Source: an uncultured Christensenella sp. (lineage in GTDB: Bacteria > Bacillota > Clostridia > Christensenellales > Borkfalkiaceae). Taken from it: a DNA stretch of 64,000 nucleotides. Shown piece after piece: positions 8,135-16,381 of the stretch. The position numbers and the translations under genes are program-made. Numbering within the stretch: the first letter of the stretch is position 1; each line of letters opens with the position of its first letter. The stretch lies in assembly GCA_910577055.1 (NCBI GenBank), contig CAJTKX010000001.1, forward strand, positions 186,001-250,000, given 5' to 3'. The notes under the pieces were generated by a model that did not search any database, had not been told where the DNA came from, and was given only the letters and a program-made list of their open reading frames with translations.

Positions 8135-9752
8135 TTAAGAGTGTCCTCCAATCATCCACCATAAGGTTGGCGATATCGCCTTTATGCTTTAAGGCTTGCA
8201 TTATCTTTTCGTCCACCGTTCCTTTGCATACAAGATGGATGTACAAACACGTCATCTTCTGTCCGATACGGTGGATTCTCGCTCGGCTCTGCTCGTAGTT
8301 GGCGTATGAAAAGTCCAATGAATAAAACACCGCCACGCTTGCCGCCGTCAGCGTCAGTCCCATTCCCGTGGTCTGCAACTGACCGATGAATACCTTTGTG
8401 TCGGCGTCGGTCTGGAACTTTGACACCTGCTCCGCACGGTCTTTCGTTGCTCCGTAAATGAGCGAGTATCCTATACCCTTGTCTTTGAGCATTTTCTCGA
8501 TGGCTTCTATCTCTGGAACGAAACGAGCGAACACCACAACCTTTTTCCCTTCGGCTATGCAAGTATCCACGATGTCTTCGAGAGCTTCGAGCTTCGCTCC
8601 GCTCACTTGCTGTGCAGTTCCCGTTGCATCGTCCCTTATAAATCCGCCCGTGCATTGTGCCAACCGCAAGAGCTGCGTCAGCACGTTCCTTGCCGTTACT
8701 TCTCCGCTTGCAAGTTCGGCGTAGCAGTCTTTTTCTATCTGGCGATAGGTTGTCTGTGCTTTCGGTTCGAGCGGAACTATCTGCGTTTTATCGATAAATG
8801 GCGGCAAGTCCACGGCGTCTTCTATCTTGATGCGAAATGCTATGCTATGCACTTTTTCCACGAGTTCGTCCAAGTGTCGGTATCCGATTATCATTCGGTT
8901 TTGGTAACCGCCCATTATGGCGTAGCGGTTTCGGAACAGATAAAAACTCGAACCGAAGATGCTATCGTCCAAAAACTTGTATTGCGAGAATACGTCGAGC
9001 GGACTGCCCGTTATCGGCGTTCCCGTGAGTATCATGTTGTACTTTGTAATTCGCCCCAACCGATGCAACGCTTTTGACTGCGACGCACTCGGCGTCTTTA
9101 TCTTGCTACTCTCATCGCACACGATTAGGTCTGGATGCCACTTGGTGATTTCCTTTTCCAACCGCCAACACGATTCATAGTTGACGACGATCACTTGCAA
9201 GGCGGCTCCGTTCATAAATCCGAACGCCGCTTTCTTTTTCTCCATCGTTCCGTCCAATACCGTGAGTGCATATTTGTAGTCTGCAAACTTACGGAACTCT
9301 TCCTCCCACACCCCGACGATGGATTTCGGACAAAGCACGAGCATCTTCTTAACTCCGCACTCTTTCTCAAGCGTTCCCGTGATTGCTATCGTCATCATCG
9401 ACTTGCCCGTTCCCATATCCGCAAGCAAAGCGACCGCCTTGCCTTGCTTGAATATTTCGAGTGCGAAATCGTATGCATCCTGCTGATGACGGAAGAGCTT
9501 TGCTTTCACTCTCGGCGTAGGATGCGTACAAACGCTCACAAACGCCCCACGTTCGGTTTTAGCCATCTCCGTGAGTTCTTTGTCGAGTGTCGCTCCGAGA
9601 AGTCCGAGCGTTGCGACGTTCTTCGAATTCAGCGGTATTACCCAACACTTCTCATCTGCGTCATAGAACCGTCCGTCTATTTCCTTGATGCTTTCTCGGT
9701 AGAGATAACTGTCATAGATTCGGATCGTATCGCCTTGTCTTACCGCTCTCAT
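8127..9752 (-). CDS. SNF2-family DNA helicase/ATPase
   Basis: The 541-residue protein has a HARP-like N-terminal region (about 1-70, with IKEIDGRFYDADEKCWVIP). Two RecA-like SNF2 lobes follow: motif I ADMGTGKS (about 111-118), motif II CDES (about 212-215), motif III TGTPI, and a C-terminal helicase lobe with QLQTTGMGL and the motif VI string ARIHRIGQ. The motif II variant DESS instead of DEAH is common in phage SNF2 proteins. It probably remodels or translocates on double-stranded DNA during phage replication. It overlaps its downstream neighbour and, through ATGA, its upstream regulator, so all three form one operon. Confidence 0.93.
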   Translation of the reverse strand: MRAVRQGDTIRIYDSYLYRESIKEIDGRFYDADEKCWVIPLNSKNVATLGLLGATLDKELTEMAKTERGAFVSVCTHPTPRVKAKLFRHQQDAYDFALEIFKQGKAVALLADMGTGKSMMTIAITGTLEKECGVKKMLVLCPKSIVGVWEEEFRKFADYKYALTVLDGTMEKKKAAFGFMNGAALQVIVVNYESCWRLEKEITKWHPDLIVCDESSKIKTPSASQSKALHRLGRITKYNMILTGTPITGSPLDVFSQYKFLDDSIFGSSFYLFRNRYAIMGGYQNRMIIGYRHLDELVEKVHSIAFRIKIEDAVDLPPFIDKTQIVPLEPKAQTTYRQIEKDCYAELASGEVTARNVLTQLLRLAQCTGGFIRDDATGTAQQVSGAKLEALEDIVDTCIAEGKKVVVFARFVPEIEAIEKMLKDKGIGYSLIYGATKDRAEQVSKFQTDADTKVFIGQLQTTGMGLTLTAASVAVFYSLDFSYANYEQSRARIHRIGQKMTCLYIHLVCKGTVDEKIMQALKHKGDIANLMVDDWRTLLNG

Positions 9753-10084
9753 CTGCCACCTCTCTTCGGTGTGCGAAAGCGATTGATAATTTTCTGCATC
9801 TGCACGAATTCGCTACCCGTGAGCCTTGTTGCCACACCTTCCAAAAATTCCGTTTCTTCTTCCGTGAAATACTTATTTCCGTATCTATATCCATCCACTA
9901 TATGTACGCCACCCCCTGTTCCCTTTGTGGTATAGATAGGTCTGGATAGGCTCAACAGTTCGATATCTCTTTCTATCGTGCGACGGTCAACGCCGAACTG
10001 AAATGCGAGATTGTCTATCGTGTCATGACGGCGTTCGCACATCACTTCGAATAGTTCTTGTCGTCTTTCGAGTGCCGATTGCAT
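9749..10084 (-). CDS. DeoR/WYL-type winged-helix regulator fragment-like protein
   Basis: The 111-residue protein has an N-terminal winged helix (RRHDTIDNLAFQFGVDRRTIERDIELLS) of the HTH_11 type found at the start of DeoR and WYL regulators. It lacks the sensor domain such regulators usually carry, so it is a stand-alone DNA-binding module, as is usual in Bacillota prophages next to SNF2 helicases. GAAGGAGG precedes ATG 10084, and the stop overlaps the helicase start in ATGA. It is the first gene after the structured RNA and may set the level of the replication operon. Confidence 0.75.
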   Translation of the reverse strand: MQSALERRQELFEVMCERRHDTIDNLAFQFGVDRRTIERDIELLSLSRPIYTTKGTGGGVHIVDGYRYGNKYFTEEETEFLEGVATRLTGSEFVQMQKIINRFRTPKRGGR

Positions 10085-10181
10085 ATCCTTACCTCCTTCA
10101 CAAAGTCTTCGTGCCTATTTTGGCGTGCCAATACGACACCTGATGTCGGATTGAAAATTTTTCTTTCGTGAATTTAGGCAA

Positions 10182-10220
10182 ATAAAAAAAGCCCGACAGC
10201 GTTGCAACACGCCGCCGGGC
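10182..10220 (-). terminator. Intrinsic terminator of the structured RNA
   Basis: GCCCG-GCG ... CGC-CGGGC forms a GC-rich hairpin (10220-10191) followed on the minus strand by seven T residues. It isolates the RNA from the downstream regulator and helicase operon. Confidence 0.75.
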
Positions 10221-10400
10221 AGAAAAGTTAAAAAGCCGAGTCAAAGCAAATTAACCTTCCAATTTTGGGAGGCAGTATTGCTCTGCTCGGCTTACAATCA
10301 TTTTTCGGATTCGGGCTCTTAACAGTATGAAATTAGGCTGCTTTCACGTTTCTCGCTTTATGCGATCACCCCGCGAGTGCCTATGCTCATACTATCATTT
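10182..10400 (-). ncRNA. Candidate structured prophage RNA
   Basis: No reading frame fits this stretch, but the minus strand folds well by eye. Domain 1 has AGTATGA (10393-10387) pairing with TCATACT (10330-10324), then TAGGC/GCCTA and CTCGC/GCGAG nested inside. Domain 2 is a three-tier stem: AAGCCGAG/CTCGGCTT (10293-10286 with 10240-10233), AGCAA/TTGCT, and a GGGAGG/CCTTCC tip. The element ends in a GC-rich hairpin with a run of seven T. Nested helices plus an intrinsic terminator indicate a discrete transcript of roughly 210 nt. I cannot assign it to a known RNA family; the 5' end is inferred from the fold and I see no convincing promoter. Confidence 0.55.
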
Positions 10401-10441
10401 TTATGACAGAATAAAATTGTAAGTTTTGACGAATTTTATCT

Positions 10442-10471
10442 AATAAAATAAAAAGCACCCTTTCGGGTGCT
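10442..10471 (-). terminator. Intrinsic terminator after 63-residue gene
   Basis: AGCACCC-TTTC-GGGTGCT is a perfect hairpin with a small loop, followed on the minus strand by TTTTTATTTTATT. It lies eight bases beyond the stop of the gene ending at 10479. Confidence 0.85.
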
Positions 10472-10478
10472 AAGTTAT

Positions 10479-10670
10479 TTATGTTTCTTTGAGTTTGGTC
10501 AACACCGAATCATCCTTTATTATGATGTGAATATAGCGACCGCATTGCGGACATTTTATAAAGCAATTTGTGCCGTTCTGCCCTTGCGTTAGCGTCGTTC
10601 GGCAAAACGGACAAGCCGCATAAAAATATCCTTCTATTACTCCTCTATGTTCTTCTTTTGGTGTAGCCAT
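10479..10670 (-). CDS. Small two-knuckle zinc-ribbon protein
   Basis: The 63-residue protein carries CPFC near residues 20-23 and CPQCGRYIHI near residues 40-43, a single zinc ribbon with 16 residues between the knuckles. The product is mostly ribbon with short flanks. It has its own terminator, and the start ATG 10670 has a weak site (AGGAGCTT is some distance upstream). It could be the first prophage gene or part of the adjacent accessory block. The function is unknown. Confidence 0.65.
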   Translation of the reverse strand: MATPKEEHRGVIEGYFYAACPFCRTTLTQGQNGTNCFIKCPQCGRYIHIIIKDDSVLTKLKET

Positions 10671-10816
10671 TCTTTTGAAGCTCCTTAATTTCCAATTACC
10701 ACTTAAATGCAGTTAGCCATGATTACCAATTCTATATATTATTCAACTGTACATTTACGAAGAAAGCATACTTTTAGTGCCACAAGAGGGATTTTGCCAA
10801 AGCTTCGGTATGCCCA

Positions 10817-11362
10817 TTACAATTCTAACCTCATATAAATAACTTCTTGAAACCCTGTCTTACGAGAATTAAAACCTTTCGGATTTCTTCCATACTCGAC
10901 AAATCCAGCCCGTTCATACATAGAAACTGCTCTTTCATTTTCAGCAACTACTTTAAGTTCAAGCTGGTTATATCCCGCTGTTTTAGCACATTCAATACAC
11001 GAAGTCAGCAAAGCCTTACCAATTCCAAGTCCCCAATACTTTTTCACAACACTGATGCCAAATTCTGCTCGATGCCGTACCTTATATTTTGTACCGATTG
11101 CCTCAATTCCTGCTGTTCCCACAATAACACTGTCAACTATGGCAAGCAATTCAATCTCTCTTTCACTCTCAGCTTTTTCTTTCAGAAACTGGCTCTCCTG
11201 TTCGACATTAAAACTGTTTTCATCTGGATATGTAAGCAAATAATCTGTTTCACTATGTGTCAGATTGAAATTATCCACTACAAGCTGACCATCACTCTCT
11301 GTTCCATTCCTCAAACAACATTCCATGCCATTACTTAATATTATTGTTTTGTTATATCTCAT
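10817..11362 (-). CDS. GNAT-family N-acetyltransferase
   Basis: The 181-residue protein has the RimI-like GNAT core: VDSVIVGTAGIEAIG (beta4), then VVKKYWGLGIGKALLTSCIECAKTAGY, where the R/Q-x-x-G-x-G/A acetyl-CoA loop reads KKYWGLGIGKAL, and QLELKVVAENERAVSMYERAGFVEYG. It transfers acetyl from acetyl-CoA to an unknown amine. I chose ATG 11362, with AAAGGAG upstream, over an ATG 15 codons earlier. This gene and the next four are AT-rich compared with the prophage and core genes, consistent with recent acquisition as one cargo block ending in the tet gene. Confidence 0.85.
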   Translation of the reverse strand: MRYNKTIILSNGMECCLRNGTESDGQLVVDNFNLTHSETDYLLTYPDENSFNVEQESQFLKEKAESEREIELLAIVDSVIVGTAGIEAIGTKYKVRHRAEFGISVVKKYWGLGIGKALLTSCIECAKTAGYNQLELKVVAENERAVSMYERAGFVEYGRNPKGFNSRKTGFQEVIYMRLEL

Positions 11363-11419
11363 AACTACTCCTTTACTGACAACTGTCCTCAAAGTCAGCT
11401 TCTTCATCTATACAATATC

Positions 11420-12283
11420 CTAAGCAGAAAAATGTTTTCTCATTTCATATTGTTTAACAAATACACTAAATTTCAATTTCTTCAAAAAAGCGTTCAATGC
11501 CTGATCCCGTTCATCCACATTTATTGCTCTCATCTCTAAACTCTTTGTTTGTTTAAGTAAATCTAACAAAATCTCTGTGGCAACTCCCATTCTGCGATAT
11601 TGGGGATGTACCGCTAACTGCGCAATATCTCCTTTTATTTTGTCCACAATACCATATCCAATCAAGTTTCCATCAAATTTAACAATCGTATAAGAAAAGG
11701 ATTCAGCGATTGCACAAACAGCATCTTTTGCGTTTTGCCATGAAGGTGGATAAGTCCAAAAATCTTTGACCGCTATCCATTGATCATCTTGTAATTTTTT
11801 CGGATGTTCCAGTTTCCATACTTTATGTACGCCCGGTTCTTTTATCTTGCCCGTCAGTTGGTAACAATTCAATATTCTGTTAATTCGAAATCCCTGTTTT
11901 TTATATAAAGTGAGCGCCTTCTCATTATCTTGAATCACTTCCAGTTGATACACACTGATTTTATTTTTTATACATATAGTGCTAACCAGATTCAATAATT
12001 CCCCCATAATTCCTGTTCTCCGAAAATCGGGGATAACTCCTGTTCCGAGGTCATAGACTGTCTTTTCGTTATCCCAATCTCTCACTCCATTCAAGATAAA
12101 ACCGACAAGCGTTCTATCTGCAAAGGCTCCAACTGAAACCGCAGGCATAAATCCATTTCTTTTCAGCATTGTTTCAAAAGACTTAAAAGACATATCAACT
12201 GAAACCTGATAATCAGAAAATGCCTGTGTAAACGCTTCGTATATACAAACGGAATCTGTATTTTCCAATGTCCGATATTCCAT
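11420..12283 (-). CDS. Tandem GNAT-domain acetyltransferase
   Basis: The 287-residue protein contains two GNAT folds. The first, about residues 1-140, has DLGTGVIPDFRRTGIMGELL as its acetyl-CoA loop and a C-terminal ALTLYKKQGFRI motif. The second, about 170-285, has GDIAQLAVHPQYRRMGVATEILLDLL. Tandem GNATs often have one active and one structural domain. The substrate is unknown; resistance-linked modification of an aminoglycoside or similar drug is possible from context but not shown by sequence. The start ATG 12283 follows TTAGGAGAAA. It sits between another GNAT gene and a SnoaL-like gene in the same orientation. Confidence 0.82.
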   Translation of the reverse strand: MEYRTLENTDSVCIYEAFTQAFSDYQVSVDMSFKSFETMLKRNGFMPAVSVGAFADRTLVGFILNGVRDWDNEKTVYDLGTGVIPDFRRTGIMGELLNLVSTICIKNKISVYQLEVIQDNEKALTLYKKQGFRINRILNCYQLTGKIKEPGVHKVWKLEHPKKLQDDQWIAVKDFWTYPPSWQNAKDAVCAIAESFSYTIVKFDGNLIGYGIVDKIKGDIAQLAVHPQYRRMGVATEILLDLLKQTKSLEMRAINVDERDQALNAFLKKLKFSVFVKQYEMRKHFSA

Positions 12284-12304
12284 ATTTTCTCCTAAATGCT
12301 ATAT

Positions 12305-12661
12305 TTACTCTATTGGAAGATTGTGCTGTTTCAAAAATGAAAGCTTATCCCAATAGCCTCGTTGGAATAAAATTTTCCCATTCACTACCTGAAAAAAACC
12401 ACACCCCCGTAACCCCAATGGATCACGCCATTCCAAGATTGCCCATTGCCCATCCTCAAAAATATTTTCCACAATACAAACCATTTTTGCAGTTGCAAAC
12501 TCATTTGCAAACATTTCTCTAATAGCCACAACTCCTACAACAGGTTCATTTGCATCTTGATGGTTTGTTGCATTATTATCATACAGACTAATAATCATGT
12601 CCACATCACCGACATTAAAAGCGTCTACCCATTTATTTACTACTTCTTTCGGACTTGGCAT
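12305..12661 (-). CDS. SnoaL/NTF2-like protein
   Basis: The 118-residue protein shows the cone-shaped NTF2/SnoaL fold pattern: PKEVVNKWVDAFNVGDVDMIISLYDNNATNHQ, VGVVAIREMF, WAILEWRDPLGLRGCGFFQVVNGKI. Members are ligand-binding proteins or small isomerases and hydrolases. AAAGGAGGATAA precedes ATG 12661. In this block of drug-related genes it may bind a small molecule, but no substrate can be inferred. It is AT-rich like its neighbours. Confidence 0.8.
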   Translation of the reverse strand: MPSPKEVVNKWVDAFNVGDVDMIISLYDNNATNHQDANEPVVGVVAIREMFANEFATAKMVCIVENIFEDGQWAILEWRDPLGLRGCGFFQVVNGKILFQRGYWDKLSFLKQHNLPIE

Positions 12662-12793
12662 ATATTGTTATCCTCCTTTTTGATTAGAAATGCCATTGGT
12701 TTTCATCTTGCTATTAACTATCACTGCTGACTTTGCAAATTTAATTTATACTGCCTAACGATTTCACTTGCTATTTACCCAACAAATTTGAAT

Positions 12794-13561
12794 TTATTTT
12801 AAGCTATCACGTTTTACCTTTTTAAGCCTTACTATCATTACCATAGGAATTTCTTTGTTGTTTTTGAAACATTCTTCATAAAATCCATCAATGACAAATC
12901 CAGCTCTAAAACAAAGGTTAAAAATATCTTGTATGGAACGATGATAATAAATCTGCTCCTCTGGTTGCCCTTCAATCGCTATACCATAGTAACTGTGCGG
13001 TGTCATATATTTTTCAGTCAACGTGATAAAACAAGGGTGTTGCGTTGCAAAGACAAAAATTCCGCTTTCCTCCAACAGTTCATAAACAGCCATAAGAAGT
13101 GGTTCAATGTCCGTAATATCCATAATTGCCATATTAGAAACTGCTTTCGTAAAGGCTCGATTTCTTTTTAATTCTAATATACTTTCTCTATTGGTCGCAT
13201 CCGCTACACAAAATTCAATTTGTTTTGCATATTGTGATTGCCGTCTTTTAGCCAATTCTATCATTTTTTTGCTGTAATCAAAAGCGACAATCGAAACGCC
13301 TCTTTGTGCAAGATACGAAGAATAATTTCCATTGCCACACGCAATATCCAAAATGTAATCCGCAGGATTAGGAGATAGAAGTTCCGTTACTTTGGGACGT
13401 ACTACCTCTCTGTGAAATTCATTAGATTTGTCACCCATTGCATTATCCCAAAATTGTGCGTTTTTCTCCCAGATTTTTTTACTTTCCTCTGTTCCCATGT
13501 TCTCTCTCCCTCCCAAAATTTGCCTTTTTGCTTCAATTAAATCTTCCTTACTATATTCCAT
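12794..13561 (-). CDS. Class I SAM-dependent methyltransferase
   Basis: The 255-residue protein has a clear methyltransferase core: motif I YILDIACGNGNYSSYLAQRG at about 68-87, motif II VAFDYSKKMIELAKRR, and CVADATN for the adenine-binding region. The substrate is unknown; small-molecule or rRNA methylation are both possible. Two starts have good ribosome binding sites, ATG 13561 (GGAGGG) and an internal ATG 13498 (GGGAGGGAGA). The first 20 residues (MEYSKEDLIEAKRQILGG) look unlike the rest of the family and may be a fused remnant of another gene start. It lies directly downstream of the tet gene, with which it may be co-transcribed. Confidence 0.85.
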   Translation of the reverse strand: MEYSKEDLIEAKRQILGGRENMGTEESKKIWEKNAQFWDNAMGDKSNEFHREVVRPKVTELLSPNPADYILDIACGNGNYSSYLAQRGVSIVAFDYSKKMIELAKRRQSQYAKQIEFCVADATNRESILELKRNRAFTKAVSNMAIMDITDIEPLLMAVYELLEESGIFVFATQHPCFITLTEKYMTPHSYYGIAIEGQPEEQIYYHRSIQDIFNLCFRAGFVIDGFYEECFKNNKEIPMVMIVRLKKVKRDSLK

Positions 13562-13667
13562 TGTTACCCTCCATAACTTCTGATTGTTGTCGTCTTGGCT
13601 GCTATTTGTCTTTTCTTTCCCAAATGGTATAGGCTTTTATTAATGAACGCTTGCATTGCGAAAAACA

Positions 13668-15587
13668 TTACATTATCTTTTGAAACATATGGCGAACCTT
13701 ATCTAAACGGCTGTTCGGGCGGCGTGGCTGAAATACAGGCTCGCCAGAAGTTTCCTGATACCCTTTTAATTCTGTAATACAAACACTTCTTCCATTTGTA
13801 TAAAAATTCAAATCATTCCTATATTCGTCAATACAACGGGCAGGGATTTCCCCCTTAAAAATAACTTCATCTTTTTCAAGTCTGGTTGATTCAATTATTG
13901 CGCAATACTTTCGTGCGTCATTATAAGCCCGCGAAAGATATTCCTGCGGTGTAAAAATTGTAAAAGAAAGATATGGTTCCAACAACTGTGTTCCTGCTTT
14001 TTTCAATACTTGCTCCAATACAATAGGTGCAAGAAAACGAAAATCAGCGGGTGTACTGACAGGGCTGTAATAAACTCCATAATCAAAGCAAATTTGGCAA
14101 TCTGTCACGCTCCAGCCATATAAGCCCTGTTCCATTCCATAACGCACACCCTCCATGACGGCATTTTGAAAACTTTGGTTTAAATAGCCGAGAGATACCT
14201 CGCTTTTATATTGTGTTCCGCTTCCGACAGAAAGAGGTGTTACAGTCAAACCAATAGATGCCCAAAATGGATTTGGCGGCACTTCAATATGGATTGTATG
14301 GCTTGCTTTTCTTTGTGGTCTTTCCATATAAATAATCGAAGGCTCTTTCATATCCACGCTCACATGATATTTTTCTTCTAATAGCGAACAAATAACTTCT
14401 AACTGTAATTTTCCCAAAAAAGATAAAATAATCTCATGTGTAACCGTATCAATGTCAAAATGCAAAAGAGGGTCTGTATCAGCAATCTCTGCGAGGGCAT
14501 TTAACAGGGCTTCCCTTTGCTCTGGCTTTTGCGGCTCTACGGTTGTACGAAGTAATGGCATGGGATTATCAATCCGTGTTTTGTGAGGCAGGAGTTTTTC
14601 ATTTCCCACAATGTCGTTCAGTTTCAAAGTATCATCAGCTAAAATAACAATTTCTCCCGGACAGGCATGGTCAGCCGGGACGATTTCACCATTTGACGGA
14701 ATACACATTTCTGTAATCTTTATTTTTTTCTTTTTTGACAGCAGCAGGGTATCCCGTAAATGGAGCGTCCCATGATACAGGCGTAAATAAGAAAGCCGTT
14801 TTTTCCGCTCTGTATACTCAACCTTAAAAACATATCCACATAATTCAGACTGAATATCGTCTGTTTCTGTAATGAAAGTTTCTGTAATCGCTTCAATCAG
14901 TTTTTCTGTTCCTAAATTGTCTTTTGCACTCCCATGATAAACAGGAAACAAAGAGCAGCATCTGGTTCTTTTGCACTTTTCATATTGTAATTCCTGTATA
15001 TCCAAAGAATCCTCTGCAACATATCGTTCTAATAGTTCATCGCTTCCTGAAATAATAATATCCCATTTGTCCAAATCAGAAATATCGGTTATGGTTATCT
15101 TGGGCGACAAGGCAACCTCCTGCATGACAATCATATCACTGGTAAGTTTATCTTTGATGCTTTGGTAAACACGCCGCAGGTCGATTCCATTTTGGTCTAT
15201 CTTATTTACGAAGATAATTGTCGGGATGTTCATCTTCTGAAGTGCATGGAATAATATACGGGTCTGTGCCTGTACGCCGTCTTTTGCCGAAATGACTAAA
15301 ACAGCTCCGTCAAGGACAGATAAAGAGCGGTATGCTTCGGTTAAAAAATCCATATGACCGGGAGTGTCCACGATATTGATTTTATAATCATTCCAGCAAA
15401 AAGAAGTAACCGCTGTCTGAATGGTGATTCCCCGTTGCCGTTCCAAAATCATAGTGTCTGTTCTTGTAGTTCCTTTATCCACGTTTCCTTGTTCCGCAAT
15501 CGCTCCACTGGTGTATAGCAGGCTTTCCGTCAATGTTGTTTTTCCTGCGTCTACATGGGCAAGAATGCCAATATTGATTATTTTCAT
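13668..15587 (-). CDS. Tetracycline ribosomal protection protein, Tet(W/O/M) group
   Basis: The 639-residue protein is an EF-G-like GTPase that removes tetracycline from the ribosome. The G1 loop AHVDAGKTTLTES, switch II DTPGHMDF and G4 NKID are intact, and the length equals Tet(O) and Tet(W). The C-terminal signature QPRRPNSRLDKVRHMF is present. Stretches differ from the Tet(W) and Tet(O) sequences I remember, while the C-terminal third looks closer to Tet(W) or Tet(44), suggesting a divergent or mosaic allele; an exact class needs alignment. The gene has the leader peptide and attenuator typical of the group. It appears full length and functional, and its AT content and neighbours point to transfer on a mobile element. 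Confidence 0.95.
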   Translation of the reverse strand: MKIINIGILAHVDAGKTTLTESLLYTSGAIAEQGNVDKGTTRTDTMILERQRGITIQTAVTSFCWNDYKINIVDTPGHMDFLTEAYRSLSVLDGAVLVISAKDGVQAQTRILFHALQKMNIPTIIFVNKIDQNGIDLRRVYQSIKDKLTSDMIVMQEVALSPKITITDISDLDKWDIIISGSDELLERYVAEDSLDIQELQYEKCKRTRCCSLFPVYHGSAKDNLGTEKLIEAITETFITETDDIQSELCGYVFKVEYTERKKRLSYLRLYHGTLHLRDTLLLSKKKKIKITEMCIPSNGEIVPADHACPGEIVILADDTLKLNDIVGNEKLLPHKTRIDNPMPLLRTTVEPQKPEQREALLNALAEIADTDPLLHFDIDTVTHEIILSFLGKLQLEVICSLLEEKYHVSVDMKEPSIIYMERPQRKASHTIHIEVPPNPFWASIGLTVTPLSVGSGTQYKSEVSLGYLNQSFQNAVMEGVRYGMEQGLYGWSVTDCQICFDYGVYYSPVSTPADFRFLAPIVLEQVLKKAGTQLLEPYLSFTIFTPQEYLSRAYNDARKYCAIIESTRLEKDEVIFKGEIPARCIDEYRNDLNFYTNGRSVCITELKGYQETSGEPVFQPRRPNSRLDKVRHMFQKIM

Positions 15588-15620
15588 GTGATTGTCCTCA
15601 TTTTACAGCCCTAAAGGGCA

Positions 15621-15661
15621 TAAAAATCCCCGGCAGTAAAATACTTTTACCACTGGGGATT
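15621..15661 (-). promoter_or_regulatory. Transcription attenuator of the tet gene
   Basis: On the minus strand AATCCCC (15661-15655) pairs with GGGGATT (15631-15625) around a T/A-rich inner stem, followed by TTTTTAT. This terminator-like hairpin between the leader peptide and the tet start is the known arrangement in tet(M)-type genes, where slowed ribosomes let transcription continue. It is followed by a second small hairpin, GCCC-TTTA-GGGC. Confidence 0.8.
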
Positions 15662-15691
15662 ATAATTTGCGGACATACACATATACAGCAT
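15647..15691 (-). CDS. tet leader peptide
   Basis: A 14-codon reading frame, MLYMCMSANYNPQW then stop, starts at ATG 15691 behind AGGTGT. It resembles the short leader peptides (beginning ML-M-M) found before tet(M), tet(O) and tet(W). Its last codons overlap the ascending arm of the attenuator hairpin, so translation of the leader can melt or favour the hairpin. This is a regulatory peptide, not a functional product. Confidence 0.7.
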   Translation of the reverse strand: MLYMCMSANYNPQW

Positions 15692-15699
15692 ACACCTAT

Positions 15700-15728
15700 T
15701 TATGATTGCTGTTTTTTGGATATGTCAA
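15700..15728 (-). promoter_or_regulatory. Promoter of the tet leader
   Basis: A consensus -35 TTGACA (15728-15723) is followed after 17 bases by a weak -10 TCATAA (15705-15700). Upstream, GGCAAAAGTATTCTTAAAT (15738-15756) is an almost perfect inverted repeat of 15830-15847, the same type of palindrome that precedes tet(M)-group genes. Confidence 0.6.
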
Positions 15729-16230
15729 AATTGATAAGGCAAAAGTATTCTTAAATTGGGTACAAAAACCAAGCCCCCCACGAAAGGGACTATCATAATT
15801 CTTTGTTCCCACTATTTGATTATAGTTTTATTTAAGAATACCTTGCCGCATATTTTTTACTCCTTTTCGGGAATGAAACTATTATATCATATCAGCCTTA
15901 AAAAAGCAAGTACTTAAAATAAATTTTTCTTTCTCTTATATGTAACAATCATACCGACTTTTTGGCATTCAGAATAGATAAACAGTTGAATAAATCAGAA
16001 TTAGCTAAATTACTGTTTGTCAATCTATTTGAGCTAAAACATTATACCACAAATTGAGCTTGCTCTCAATCTATTTATAAATAAAAATTACAAAATAGAC
16101 CGACCACGGTGTTGTTTTCGTAGATTGATTTGCTAAATATCTAAATGCTATGTTTCCGCAAACCGTTGTTATTCGTAGTCTTTTGCCGAGCATAAAAATA
16201 TAAAATGTCTTAATTCTTGCATTTATAAAA

Positions 16231-16276
16231 AATAAGCACCTACCATCCGTTATGGATTGTAAGTGCTTATTTTTTT
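16231..16276 (-). terminator. Hairpin with T run, between tet region and next gene
   Basis: AATAAGCAC (16231-16239) and GTGCTTATT (16263-16271) form a stem around a 23-base loop that itself contains CATCC/GGATG. T runs flank both sides, so it may work in both directions. It lies beyond the stop of the minus-strand gene ending at 16382. I see no gene between here and the tet promoter; the 16071-16301 frame looks like chance. Confidence 0.55.
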
Positions 16277-16381
16277 GGTTATCGCCCCTATTTTGCCCCA
16301 AAAAGCCATTATTTTGGCTGTTTTCGTTTAAGACAAATTAGAGTTTCGATATGGCTTGTTTTGGGGAACATTACTATATCT

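Noticed and set aside
16071..16301. 76-residue minus-strand frame between tet and the next gene
   Set aside because: It crosses a terminator-like hairpin, has no ribosome binding site and no recognisable sequence. I considered an integrase tail but cannot support it.
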